Below are positions 45,876 through 56,775 of a stretch of 64,000 bases of DNA, one piece after another. The translations under genes and the position numbers were made by a program. Where the stretch lies: assembly GCA_963931995.1 (NCBI GenBank), contig OZ008367.1, positions 150,684,578-150,748,577 of the forward strand, in the 5' to 3' direction. The stretch is from Phaonia tiefii. Lineage: Eukaryota > Arthropoda > Insecta > Diptera > Muscidae. Within the stretch, counting starts at the first letter, position 1. The number at the start of each line of letters is the position of its first letter. The notes under the pieces were generated by a model that saw only the letters and a program-made list of their open reading frames with translations, did no database searches and was not told the origin of the DNA.

Positions 45876-47400
45876 TTATATTTATTTATTTATTTAATTT
45901 AATTTCGTCTAATGGAAATATACATTCCTTACAGACTACTTCTTAATAGTAAATTAATTCTAACATCTTTTAAATTCACTTAAATTGAAAGAAAAGCCAA
46001 TATCATGCAATGAGCGAATTGAGTTAAATTCTCTTAGACATCGTAAAATAGGTTCATTCATGAAATAGTTCGTTCTACGGCAGGGTATATGGAAGAATTC
46101 AAATTGACGCAATCTTCTCGAAGGTACATTAAAGGATATTAGATTCAACAAATAAGTACTATCAATTGTTCCACAAATGATTTTGAAAATAAACATAATA
46201 GATTGAAGACTTATTCGCTTGCATAACAGCGGCAGGTGAATCAATCTACAGCGTGATTCATACGTTGGTATCGGCTGAACAAAATGTAATGATGTAAAGG
46301 GTTCCACACAATTTGTGCATATTCTAGTTTAGATCTAACGAAACTAGTGTATAAAATTGTACGTACATATGGATCTACAAATTCTATGCTATGACGTTTA
46401 ATAAAGGCAAGAACTGAGTACGCATGAGGAATTATATAATCGATATGAGAATTGAAATTTCGCTTGGAGTCAAATATTATTCCAAGATCCAATATTTCAA
46501 ATACTTGCTTAATAAGCCTACCATCAATGTAGTAGTCCTTTAAAATCGGACAGTGTAACCTTCCATAACATACATAAAAACAGTTCCCTGGATTCAAAAA
46601 TAGACAATTCATCTCACACCACCGAGTAATTGAAAAAATATCAATTTGTAATAATGCAGCATCAAACTGATTAGAAATACATTTAAAAATCTTCATGTTA
46701 TCCGCATACAGTAAACACTGAGAAAAAGATATACAAGAGAAAATATCATTAATAAATAAATTAAACAACAAAGGACCTAAAACACTGCCCTGTGGTATAG
46801 CAGATGTAGCAGTAAATGGTGTGGAAGAACTGCCATCAATCGATACATAATTTTTTCCGTCGGATAAGCATGACTTTATCCACTGGAGAATTTTAGAATG
46901 AAATCCCATTTTAGCCAACTTAGAAACTTAGAAACTTTAGAGAAGTCTAAATAAATAGAATTCACTTGATAGCCCTTCTCAAAGGCTGACAGGCAGAAGT
47001 TTGAAAAAGTTAAAAGATTCGTTGTCGTTGATCGGCCACCAATAAACCCATGTTGATTGGGTGATAAAAAAAGATTTAACAGAAGAGAAAAAGTTTGATG
47101 CATAATGTATTCAAAGACAACGGGTAATTTGCAGATTGGTCTGTAATTGCAAATATTTGATTTATCTCCGGTTTTGAAAATTGGTGTCATTGAAGATCGT
47201 TTCCAACTATCGATAAAATTACCCTCTTGAAGTGATCTGTTAAAACTTAAGTTTAGAGGCAAGCATATGGAAGAAACACATTTTTTCAAAAGAAAAGTAC
47301 TGTCAAGTCTATGGGACTGTCTAGTACTTTCAATACCAAAATTAATATCTTTATCATCTACTTGTATAAATCATAAATCTATACACGAATTGACTAGTTC
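45876..47400 (-). mobile_element. jockey-like LINE, 5'-truncated, with (TAAA)n tail
   Basis: The 3' end, at the low coordinate, carries (AAATA)n repeats (45882-45905 read on the minus strand). It encodes a decayed reverse transcriptase. The 5' limit is not sharp; readable protein similarity fades beyond about 47400. Confidence 0.8.
45960..47289 (-). pseudogene. jockey-type reverse transcriptase, decayed
   Basis: Three frames read in order on the minus strand. 46876-47289 has LNLSFNRSLQEGNFIDSWKR, TPIFKTGDKSNICNYRPI, the LSPNQHGFIGGRSTTTNL box and SIYLDFSKV. A short deletion then removes the rest of the palm A box. 46241-46918 has MGFHSKILQWIKSCLSDG, AIPQGSVLGPLLFNLFIND, CLLYADNMKIF (YADD changed to YADN) and FVRSKLEYAQIVWNPL. 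45960-46307 is the C-terminal tail. The enzyme would prime cDNA synthesis at a nick; the altered active site and frame breaks make it inactive. Confidence 0.9.
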
Positions 47401-47482
47401 CAAAAAATTGTTGTTCCATGGTTGCTGGGGGCATGACAATGGAAACAGGCATGACAGAACTACTGCCATACAAGGAGGTTAG

Positions 47483-48020
47483 TAATAAGTTAGTAATTTG
47501 CTCTTGTACGGCTCTAAGGCAAACTGCCAGTTTGGGATCTGATTGAAATTCGGTTGATTACCCTCTTTGTGTGTGGCCTCTAATTCATACTTGGTGTCAA
47601 CACTCGAAAATAATGTGATCTCCCGTTTGAATTCGCCATCTATTTCCAATGTGGTTAACTTCAACAGACAATGGTATAAATAAAACGCATTTCGTAGCGG
47701 GGGTCTTGGACATATTTCGCTAATGCAGTGGGCAATAAAGTGATTATATAATGAGCTATATCAGTCCTTGGTCTCGAAAAAATTACCCAAAAAGGGAAAA
47801 GAAATCTAACCCAAATGAAAAACCGCAAATAAACGAAATTTGACGCAAAATATGAATCAAAATCATATATATCCAATAATACACAACAACTTATGTTGCA
47901 CTTGTACGGTTAGAAGCAGACACATTGCATTTGTCTGTCCGATTGTGCTTGCATTGTCTACGCATTCTTTTTATTATTGAAATTCCTTTTGATCAGCAGC
48001 ATACATTGGTTGCTTTGTAT
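47483..48020. other. Unassigned sequence
   Basis: No gene or repeat recognised. Confidence 0.5.
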
Positions 48021-48253
48021 ATACACTCCGGTTCAATTATTTAAAGTCACTAAAAATTCCATATTTAGCAGCCTGTATCTTTTGCAATTTGTAACCGATT
48101 GTAGAATTTTAAAATGGAAATGGAAGCTAGACATCTTGAGATTTAACAAAAATCATGACAATAACAGTTTCTTAACGAAACAACTTTTTTTGAGCAATTT
48201 ATAAAAACAAGTCAAAAAATGTGCTATTTTTTTGGTTCACTTCAATAAAGGCA

Positions 48254-48483
48254 GGAATAAACGATGGAGGCAGGAAAAGAGGACGACCAAGACACCGCTG
48301 GAAAGACCAGGCAGAAGAATCTTTTCGTAGCCTTGGTGTTACCAACTGACGAGAAACGGCGAAGGATACAGCCAGTTGGAAAAATCTGTCGAAATTTGTT
48401 TAATTTGTTTGTTTAATTAATATGTGTAAGACGTCTGACCTCATGAGGTTGTAAAATAGTCAAGAAAAGTAAGTAAGTAAAAA
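48254..48483 (+). mobile_element. LINE 3' fragment inserted in the Tc1 copy
   Basis: On the plus strand it reads GGRKRGRPRHRWKDQAEESF, SLGVTN and an ETAKDTASWKNL segment: the C-terminal tail of a non-LTR ORF2. A short 3' region and a (TAAG)n-like tail (AAGTAAGTAAGTAAAA) end it. It interrupts the Tc1 repeat after AATAAAGGCA, where the undisturbed copy at 36880 continues with CTCT. Confidence 0.8.
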
Positions 48484-48499
48484 TAGTTTTTCTTGTTTT

Positions 48500-49430
48500 T
48501 TTTTTAAATTTATTTTACCTTAGTTAGGAACTACTAGTAATGGGTACAAACCCCTTTGTTTTTAATAACTTCAAATATAAGGGTTTTCATTGAGAGATAA
48601 AGAGAATTTATGTAATCCAACGAAATTTGATTCCCATCATCCTTAATGGTCTGAATTAGTGACTGCTTGTCATCTAATTGTCTACCTCCTTCATAGACCT
48701 TACGAGATACCAACCCCAGACATTTTCGATAATGTTTAGATCTGGCGAATAGGGTGGAAAGTCAAGAATATTAACATTTTGGCTTCCAAGGAACTCCTTT
48801 ACTACTCTGGCGTTGTGTATAGGGCCATTATCCTGTTGCAATATCCAAGATATCGGACCAAATAGTTCAATTAACTTCGGAAAAGCCGACTCCAATAACA
48901 TTTTATAGCTTGCACTAGTCATTTTTGCACTTCGAAATTCAAGATCGATGGTGCCGTATTACGTAATAGGACCCCACACCATAACGCCGCCCTCTCGGCT
49001 ATGATGTCGGTTCAAAAAACGCTTTTCTTTGCGCAGATCATGGTTGTTGTATCCCAACTAAATCCAAATTAAACTTCTTCTCATCCGTAAATACAACGGT
49101 TCTCCAGTCATTTACATGACCCCTTGGCTGCACATCCCATACCATGTAGTCTCTTGCGAATTGAAGCCGCTTTTCCTTACGCGGAGCATTAAGTGGCGGC
49201 TTTTTTGTAATTTCGGGTATTTAAGATACTCACAGCTCTTAATTACTCTGCGTATTGATGACTTGCTCGCTTCTACTCCAGCTTGAGCTTTTATTTTTGA
49301 CAATGATAAGGCAGAATTAGAAGCAATTCTGATGATTTTCTTCTCATACGTAGATAAAGACAATGAAACCCTTCGTTCAAAAATTTTTCCATACCCCTCG
49401 GGTATGCTATTACGCGGTTAGAATAGAATA
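48500..49430 (-). pseudogene. Tc1-like transposase, copy 2
   Basis: The longest pieces are 49112-49363, with STYEKKIIRIASNSAL and AGVEASKSSIRRVIKS, and 48674-48922, with YKMLLESAFPKLIELFGPIS, ILQQDNGPIHNARVVKEFLG and PPYSPDLNIIENVWG. The second and third catalytic residues are present, and a GATGAG sequence near 49082 retains the first. Frameshifts separate the pieces. The N-terminal 60 or so residues are degraded beyond 49400. Protein and terminal repeat both match the copy at 34946-38292. Confidence 0.9.
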
Positions 49431-49605
49431 TCCTTAATCAGCCGAAACTTGGAAGTCCAATGGCGATTTGAACCCGTTAGACTTTTATCTTAGGATCGCC
49501 GTAAAATATAAGTGTTATGCAAACAATCCCGAGTTGTTTGAGGCCAATAAAATCATAAAAAATGTCTATTAGTATATTTTTTAAAGCGAAATTAAATTTC
49601 AAATT

Positions 49606-49740
49606 TAGTTTCCCATGACATCCCATGAAGGAATAGGCTCACCCACTTTGATTGGGACCTGCAGTTTTACACCGGTTCTGAACGGTATCTTGTCAAGCAA
49701 TTTCATGGTAATGTACTCGATAGTCGATATCAAAATGCAA
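49606..49740 (-). mobile_element. SINE family 1, copy 4 (body fragment)
   Basis: GTTTCCCATGACATCCCATG, GATTGGGACCTGCAGTTTTA and CACCGGTTCTGAACGGTAT match the corresponding body of the other copies. The tRNA-like head is absent. Confidence 0.8.
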
Positions 49741-50980
49741 AGAGACGAATTAAAAATAAACGATGGTTATTAACCGGTTTCTACACCTCGGTTTAAACGA
49801 AAACCGGTTTCGTCAAAAACGGAATATTCGAAGAAACCGAAAACCGACATTTTCGAAAAACCGGTTTTTTGAATACACTAATTAGAACCAATTTCTTTAA
49901 CATAACCTAACATAACATGTAACAATTTGAATATTTTTAAGGGAATCAGCGCCTTCCCAAATGGAATGTGGAATATTTTTAATGCCACATTTAGTTTGAA
50001 TTCCAACATTTGAGTAGTGGAATGTTTTCTCATTTTGTGTTTCTTTCTACTAAGTTTAAGCAAGAAATACATTTTATTGAGGATACAATTTACTTGTTAT
50101 ATAATATATACTATTATCCATGTTATACATATAAGTATATACATATTAAATGGAACAGCTGCACTAAGTTCAATGAAATGTATACTTCATGTAATTAAAC
50201 AATTTCGTTGCTTTGAGCATATATCGTTTCCTAAATCTACCAAAATATTAGGAGCAATACAAAGATTATTAATAGTTCGCTTTAGTCTGTTTGGTCTTAA
50301 ATGTAGTTATTGTTTGTTGAGCGTTTAAAAAATATTGCATTCAGGCGTATTTAGTACAAAGCAACAATGGTTCGGCTATTAATATAATTTACTCTATTTT
50401 CTAAATTCTTAGCAATGAAACCCACTTGGTTTTCTATTGAATGTAAATTAAGTACTTGAAAATTAAATCTCGATAATTTTAGAGGTTTAACAGCATCGGT
50501 ATCATGTACAAACCAATCAATAGGAGCTTTCCAAACGACTAGGAAAAACAGCGTGGGAGTTCAGTATTTACATATAAACCCACAAAAGCATAGCCATTTA
50601 TGGAAGTATATTCACAGAAATGTAAGTATAGAATATCGCATTAATAATTTATTGTTGCGTTTTGATTTCAATTTAATTTTTACCAGCATGAACAATTTAC
50701 AGCGATATAGTAAATAAAATTTATAGTGCTGGGTATTTACTGGGGTATCATAAATTACCAATCATTATAAGTGGGTAGTAAAAGAGGGATGGTAATTCCT
50801 TTACACTTGCATATACAAAATCACAAATTCAAAGAAATTGAAATAAACTTACATCAGTATTGTGAATTTGAACTTTCTGACCAATTTTGTTAGTTTTAGT
50901 TAATGTATGAGAAGTTCATACTACAAGCTTACAAGGTCAGGAACAATTTTCAAATTGAAAAACGGTTGGTTTCTGTTGGA
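49741..50980. other. Unassigned AT-rich DNA
   Basis: Bases 49765-49880 are rich in AAACCGGTTT-like words (ACCGGTTTC, GAAACCGG) that form short inverted repeats. Otherwise no feature is recognised. Confidence 0.5.
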
Positions 50981-50986
50981 ATAATA

Positions 50987-51028
50987 GGCATCTGATGATG
51001 AACTTCGAAGTTCGAAGCTAGTCATGCC
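50987..51028 (+). ncRNA. Hammerhead ribozyme-like motif, family 2, copy 2
   Basis: Stem I GGCAU/AUGCC is perfect (50987-50991 with 51024-51028). CUGAUGA (50992-50998) is followed by one extra U, the 6-bp hairpin GAACUU/AAGUUC, GAAGC and, after UA, the GUC triplet (51021-51023). The A15.1 position is G, giving a G-U pair at the cleavage-site stem. Comparison with the copy at 41605 suggests an ancestral palindromic stem III, ACUAGU. Confidence 0.65.
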
Positions 51029-51049
51029 AGTGAGTGTGCTTACATCAGT

Positions 51050-51539
51050 ATTGGTCTGGTAGAATCTGTTCAACTATGTTGAGAGCAGTTTTTGATACTA
51101 ATTAATACACAATTGGAACTGGAAGATCTAACGAAGTTTGGTTTCAAGAACGTCATTGTTCCATATGGTTTATGTAATATTATTCGGACTAGAGGTTATT
51201 TTGTTTAAACTTATTGACACAAGTTGTCCATTTTGGAATCCAATTGTGTGGACGATATAAATAAAATATTCCTATAAATGTAATCATTCCTTGATACATT
51301 AAAGGAATATTAATTCGAGAGCTATTAATTAAACGAAGGCAAAATTTTCATATTTACAAATATTCATAAGACAATGATGAGCAATGATAAACGGTGTAGG
51401 ATTTCAAAATCAAAATGAAAAATATAAAAAACACATTCTATATTGAATGGCTTGTCAATATTGGTATGTAATACTAAGTGCAGCGATGAAGTGCAGGGAT
51501 TACAGTCATAGAATAATACATCCATAGATACTTTTATTC
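51050..51539. other. Unassigned sequence
   Basis: Nothing recognised. Confidence 0.5.
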
Positions 51540-51840
51540 TCTCAATAAATTAAACGTCATAGGTACGGTGGAAAGTAAACACTGGATGGCGCAAAACATG
51601 GGTTCAATAATACCAGATAGAGGCAATAGTAAACAACGTTCAACAAAGGAACAACAACCGAATTTCGTGTTTTTGTGGCAAACTAGTTGTGTTAAATACA
51701 ATACAAATGTATACCAACCATAAAAGTCAACAAAAAAGTGCAAAATACATTTACATTTTTCAGTTCTACACCAAACCGACATGAAAAAGTTAAGTGAACA
51801 TATTTTGTAACTCCACCTGGTGTAAGCTAATTTTAAATTT
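51540..51840. repeat. Dispersed repeat, uninterrupted copy
   Basis: It matches the flanks of the mariner at 7129-11086 in order: TACCAGATAGAGGCAATAG, a GTGTTAAATACAATACAAATG-like stretch, and AGTCAACAAAAAAGTGC. It has no mariner at the corresponding TA and so is a natural empty site. Confidence 0.8.
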
Positions 51841-52015
51841 AATTGCTATCATTTCCACATACCTACGACGAAGAATGTGAAACGAAACGTCATATGAGAG
51901 AATGAGTTTATCTATGTATGTATTATTCTATGATTACAGTAGCACGCAAGTAACTTGAAACATTTTTGTTTCAAGCGTTAGTTGTAATTAATTTTAAAAA
52001 TACATATGCTCAAAA

Positions 52016-52290
52016 AAATAAAAACCGTTTCCCATTACATCCCATGAAGGTATTGGGGAGAGCTTCTCACAACCAGTGAGCTGTGCGCTATCTAATTTTT
52101 CACTCACTGATTTACACCGATTCCGAGCGATATTTTGAGAAGCTTTTTCATGGCTAAGTACTCGATAGTGTCGCCGTCACTAAACGAGGTGGCCGTGGTC
52201 GAAGGAAATACAAGGTGGTCAGAACAGGGATCTAACCCACGGTCTCAGGCACAGCCGTTGCACCACACTTGATTAGCCGTTGCACCACAC
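52016..52290 (-). mobile_element. SINE family 1, copy 5
   Basis: The tail (GTTTCCCATTACATCCCATG), body (GATAGTGTCGCCGTCACTAA) and head (GCCGTTGCACCACAC) all match. The head end is duplicated: AGCCGTTGCACCACACT occurs twice, about 22 bp apart, near 52254 and 52276. Confidence 0.88.
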
Positions 52291-53104
52291 TATTAACAGT
52301 ACTACAGTCTGCCAACATTTATGATAGACATAGGGTTATATTCAAGGTCACGTTCACTGACAGTGTGGTCAAACCTGACTTGAGATTTTCCTCGATCCCA
52401 TTATCATCATCAGTTTATGCATTCAACTCGGCCGAACTTCGCCACCATAACCTGATCTCAGCGTATGAAAATACGTAGTAAAATTTGGGTGATGTCATCT
52501 GCATTCCAGAGATATTGTCTAGTACACGAGCAATTATGGAGCCACCAATAGGTGTGCCTTAATTTTCTGGCAACTGACAGCTGCTTCGTATTTTGTCGGT
52601 TCGGAATGTAAACGAACAAACTGTTCTTCCCCCTATTCTTTTCATTACCCATGATGGTATTACACTGGAACATTGGAACACAACACTGGAAGCAACTTCG
52701 TTATCCGAGATGTCATCATGTAGATCGGCGATGGGATGATTCTGAATGACGTTGATTCATTTGAAATCAAAAACTAACTGGTCGAGACTAAATTTGGTTG
52801 TTGCGTTGTTTTCCAGGTTAACGCTACGTTGTAAATCCCTCAAAGTAAGATGCCAATCATACCAATGACTTTTTCGCGTGTCGTAAAAACGATAAAGTGG
52901 TCGCATTGGCCTTATCCACTTGACTGTTGGATTTCGGTATGAGGGCGGCTAGTTTGATGTGACGAAGGTGGCCCTATTCCCAATATCCCTCGAATGCTTT
53001 CTTTGTAAAGGCAGTTCCCCACGGAAATTCAGGAAATGTCCCACGTCATTACGACACGATATAGCAAGACGCCGACGTACAGATTTAGACAAATTATATT
53101 TTGC
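52291..53104. other. Unassigned, possibly more LTR-retroelement remnant
   Basis: Minus-strand readings contain stretches without stops that I cannot identify. They lie downstream of the gypsy fragment and may be its continuation. Confidence 0.35.
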
Positions 53105-53403
53105 CGTCTTTCCTACGATAATTATTTTAAAAAATTCTCATTTTCACTATTCTTTTTATGGCGACTGTTTTTGACTGTTTTGTCTGTAACGTCGGGTCTT
53201 GAATACACATTGTAAGTCACCAGTCATCTTCAAATTCAATATCTACACGATTACCCTCCTTCTTATCCGATTTTGTTACACCCAGTGATCGGTTGAGACC
53301 GTTAACTTGGCACATACGAGAACCTTGGCGATGAATAATTTCACAGATATAATCAATTATTTTGACCAACCAACGAGCTATCTTAGGTATCATCTCCTTA
53401 TTT
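53105..53403 (-). pseudogene. Ty3/gypsy-type pol fragment (end of RNase H)
   Basis: On the minus strand the reading is MIPKIARWLVKIIDYICEII, then HRQGSRMCQVNGLNRSLG, then VTKSDKKEG and a stop. The pattern ARW....DY..EI.HR.G....V.GL.R is the end of the RNase H domain that precedes integrase in Ty3/gypsy elements, where the last part normally reads VDGLSR or VDALSR. Only about 60 codons are recognisable; the neighbouring polymerase was not found and a LINE tail abuts it at 53405. The family call is reasonable but rests on one short motif. Confidence 0.5.
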
Positions 53404-53419
53404 AACCTTGCTTAATCTC

Positions 53420-53700
53420 GGCAATCGTCAGGCAATCTCGGCATGCCAAGCTTTCGCAGGCAATATTACACCTGGTCTTTCAAAGCAAAGTCTTGGTCGT
53501 CCTACTTTTCGATGTCCTTCGAGTACGTCTTCGAATACCGTTTGCACTGGTTCATTCTGATCAATTCTACTGACATGGCCTCGCCAGCGTCAAAGCGCTA
53601 TTTTGTAACACATAACTACGTCGATGTTGGGATACAGATTATACAGCTGGTGGTTAATCCGTCGTCGATACTCGCCGTTCTCACTTTTCAATATACATAT
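53420..53700 (-). pseudogene. LINE ORF2 C-terminal tail, second copy
   Basis: The minus strand reads EYRRRINHQLYNLYPNIDVV, a segment ending WRGHVSRIDQNEP, and FEDVLEGHRKVGRPRLCF. These correspond to the pieces at 17948-18270 in the same order, and the DNA itself is clearly related (for example GTCGATGTTGGGATACAGAT versus GTCGATGTGGGGATACAGAT). Reverse transcriptase boxes are absent. Confidence 0.78.
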
Positions 53701-53806
53701 CAATAAATAAACTACATTCTTCGAGCTTGAGGTCAGATTTGCTTTTCTTGTATTTATTTTCCTCAATATTTTGCTATTCCATTTTGTAGCATCATCAGGA
53801 TATATA

Positions 53807-54388
53807 ACGGGTCCGCCAAATAACTTTTTTTTTTTGAAAATGCTATAAAAAACTACTGAATATTTTCTCAAATTTCTTTTTTTATTTGAAAGTACATAAA
53901 ATAATAATAATGGAAAATAATTTCATTCAAATGGCTGCCTCGGCTGGCCATGCAGTAGCCTACACGATCGGTCCAATTTTTAAGCACATTATCGATTGTG
54001 TGCAGCTCTATTTATTTCACCAATGGCTTCACGAATATTGTCCTTTAAAGCGTCAATTGTCTCTGGCTTGTCGGCGTAACACTTATATTTGAGGGCACCT
54101 CACAAATAATAGTCCAACGGTGTCAAATCGCAGCTCCGAGGTGGCCAAACGACATCAGCTCTGCGGCTGATAACACATTTTCGCACATTTTCGCACACAT
54201 TCTGCAACATTACCATGATTTTCAAAGTAATGTCGCAATATTTCCCAGCGTTGTTCAAGCGTATACACAACCATATTCGTTCAGCGGAAGGATAAAACTA
54301 ATTATCTGTCAAATCAGACATGAGCTAAGTGTTACCATTCACGAAATAAGCACTAGTTGAAAAAAAAAACGTTAGATGGCGGACCCTT
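53807..54388 (-). mobile_element. rosa-like element, 582-bp internal-deletion derivative
   Basis: Ends: GGGTCCGCCAAATAAC on the left and GGGTCCGCCATCTAAC inward from the right, each followed by a long T tract. TA flanks both (53805-53806 and 54389-54390). On the minus strand the N-terminus of the transposase (VVYTLEQRWEILRHYF) is joined directly to the C-terminal part (CVISRRADVVWPPRS). The junction lies in repeated GTGCGAAAAT words, consistent with a microhomology deletion. Confidence 0.93.
53930..54280 (-). pseudogene. rosa-like transposase, N- and C-termini fused by deletion
   Basis: The reading runs from VVYTLEQRWEILRHYFENHG through NVAECVRKC into CVISRRADVVWPPRSCDLTP and LDYYL, then a stop where relatives have tryptophan, then KYKCYADKPETIDALKDNIR and an EAIGEI segment. 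The first two catalytic aspartates and most of the DNA-binding domain are gone; the third (PLDYYL) is kept. It cannot encode a transposase, but the intact ends mean it could be moved by one supplied elsewhere. Confidence 0.85.
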
Positions 54389-54390
54389 TA

Positions 54391-56175
54391 TAAACAATTG
54401 ATAACAATTAAAATCAAATTAGAATAGTAAAAAATTATGTCAATTCAAAAATTTTTGAAAAAAGTTTTCCCGCCTTTGCCAACATTTTCTGAAGTCACAC
54501 AAACAAAAATAACATTGAATGTTGGAAACAAATCTGATCTCCAGCTCGGAGAATAAAGTTTATATATTGATAACGAATAGGTCGAACAACGGAATACAAA
54601 TATTCCAATATATCATTACAATTGGCATCCGATTCCACAACCACGCATTTGAATGTAAATGCAAAATTTGTGAGTTGTAATTGCGAACAATACAATGCTT
54701 GTTGCATTTGTATTAGACAAAGTAATGCAAATTAAAATATCCCTACGCTGACCTAACCTAACAAAGGGAATTTACTGGTGTAGATTGAATAAGTTGCCAT
54801 TGACTTCAGCAAAAAGGCATTAGATTTTGCAAGTTAGTTGAGAGTATCGCCAATTCGAATACAGGTTAAGTTAATTGACAAAGCTCTAACTATAAAACGA
54901 AACAGGTATCAATCTACAGTTTACATTTTTGAAATAGAGGGGATATTAATGTAGTTACTGAAAACATTTGTTAAGGAAGGCAAGGTGATGATGGAACTCA
55001 ACAAATGTAGGAAGAAACAAGGACCAACCATGAGGAAAGATTGAGTGACATAATAATTCCAATTACATTCCTCTACAAATTTGCGAAGATTTCGGCTTAA
55101 GAAGCACACGCTTTAAAGAGTTATAGTTCCAAAAATCTAGCAGACATTTTACAGGAATTGGAAAACTCATCCATGTTGAGAGATCTATAATTGAGCCTGA
55201 CAATCGAATACGCATGGAATAGTGAATCATAAAACATTAGACTGTTCTACCAACAAACATACAATTGCAATACTGTAAATACGAGCAATGGTACTGATAT
55301 TAATACGTTTATTGATTCAGTTATTTGGTAATCCTTTTTTGCAAACTAAAACGTTTTGCAGAATATAAAACAATGACTATTATTCTTCCATTTGGGTTAG
55401 GTTTATCCATTTATGTATCGCGTGCAAAAGCTTTGCATGAAACTATGATTGGTTTATGGTAGGGATATTCGCAGAACAACTGTTAACGAAATATTAAATC
55501 AAAATCTCACAAGATTTATTTTACAATTGCTCTATCATTATTTGGCTTAGCATGTTTGTGCGAAACTTTTGATTTTGCACCAGTTATTGTTAATAGCTTC
55601 GGATTATAGATGGTGGCCATTTCCACATCATTCTGTTCATTCCCACATCATTTTGTAAAAATGTTGTTTCCGGCATGCTAGGAAACAATTGTATACGTTC
55701 ACGTACCTACGTTTATATACATATGTATACGTACACATGAATAAATATACATACATATGTATGTGCAAATATATTTATAGATATGTATGAACTTTAACTG
55801 AGAAATTTATGTCGAAATTGATATCAGTTATTGCTTGTGTGGACCATGTTTACATGCAAAATCTGAGGGGCATTATTTTATTGCCCCAAAAGTTCTATAT
55901 ATTTATGGTAAAGGAAAATAGCCGACATTTAAGTGAGTTGTCAAAATTCGAAAATAAAAAAAGAGAAGATGAGAAAAGAGAAGGGACGAAAAGCCCATCA
56001 AAATATAAAATTGAATAATCTTTCACGAGGAAGGCGTTTCAATGGTTACCTTCTTGGACTTAGACGTAAATTCTATCCTCGGTCTGACCACCGTTAATTT
56101 TCGTTTAGTGAAGGCTACGCCATTCTTAATGCATTCGAACCCATTAGAACTCAGTGTAAAGGGTGCCTCAGTTAT
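54391..56175. other. Unassigned sequence
   Basis: No gene recognised. The 69-codon frame at 55809-56018 has a charged C-terminus (FENKKREDEKREG) and no known motif. ACATACATATGTATGT-type simple sequence lies near 55748-55762. Confidence 0.5.
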
Positions 56176-56180
56176 ATTAT

Positions 56181-56775
56181 AACGCATTTACACCGCCGTT
56201 TATCGCGGCCAGGTTAGCGATAACCAGGTACTATAATCTTTGCCGTTTACACCACCCAATATAAGATTAAATTAACATTTCAGATGGCAACTCCGTGCTT
56301 ACCCAAATTTCACGCCGAGGCAAAATTACCAAAGACGGCGGCACAACATAAAAATTTGCCAGTTTTGTACATATTTGGGATGTTTTCGAACTAACTGGAC
56401 CGTTAAAATTGGATCATTGAGTCATATCGGGCCAATCGATAAAATCGGTTATCAGTTTAAACCAATAAAAGCTATTTATATCGGCGGCGGCGTGAGCTTC
56501 AAAAAAAGTTTTGGTGGCGGTGACGCGTCAGAAAATTTTCGATCGGCTTCCATCTGACAAACAGTTGATTTTTTGTGTATTATTTTATTATGGTTGCATT
56601 TTTTAGTAACAAACAGTGTTGCATCGAAATGTACACCAGTTTAAAATGAGGTTAAAAATTAAACTTCAGTTTCTACAGATTAAAATTGTATGAGTAATCT
56701 TCTGGGTTAGCGTGGGTTAACGGCGTTAACCTTCGAAATGCGCTAATCTTGGTCGGTGTAAATACCGTATTAGAT
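56181..56775. mobile_element. Possible inverted-repeat element with TTTACACCG ends
   Basis: GCATTTACACCGCC near 56184 faces an inverted GGTATTTACACCGACC near 56767. Internal GTTAAC palindromes (GTTAACGGCGTTAAC at 56717) and a second TTTACACCACC near 56243 add symmetry. No flanking duplication was found and the right end abuts a rosa-like copy. Confidence 0.4.

Larger units (their letters stand above)
48026..49430 (-). mobile_element. Tc1-like element, copy 2, truncated at one end
   Basis: The outer end CACTCCGGTTCAATT at 48026 starts a terminal repeat of about 220 bp that matches the one at 36683-36900. A LINE tail (48254-48483) is inserted where the repeat ends. The minus-strand transposase runs to about 49430 and then stops matching, so the other terminal repeat is missing. 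Confidence 0.88.

Noticed and set aside
52291..53104. Host gene on the minus strand with stretches lacking stops
   Set aside because: No recognisable domain or start, and it adjoins a gypsy RNase H fragment; more likely a decayed retroelement.
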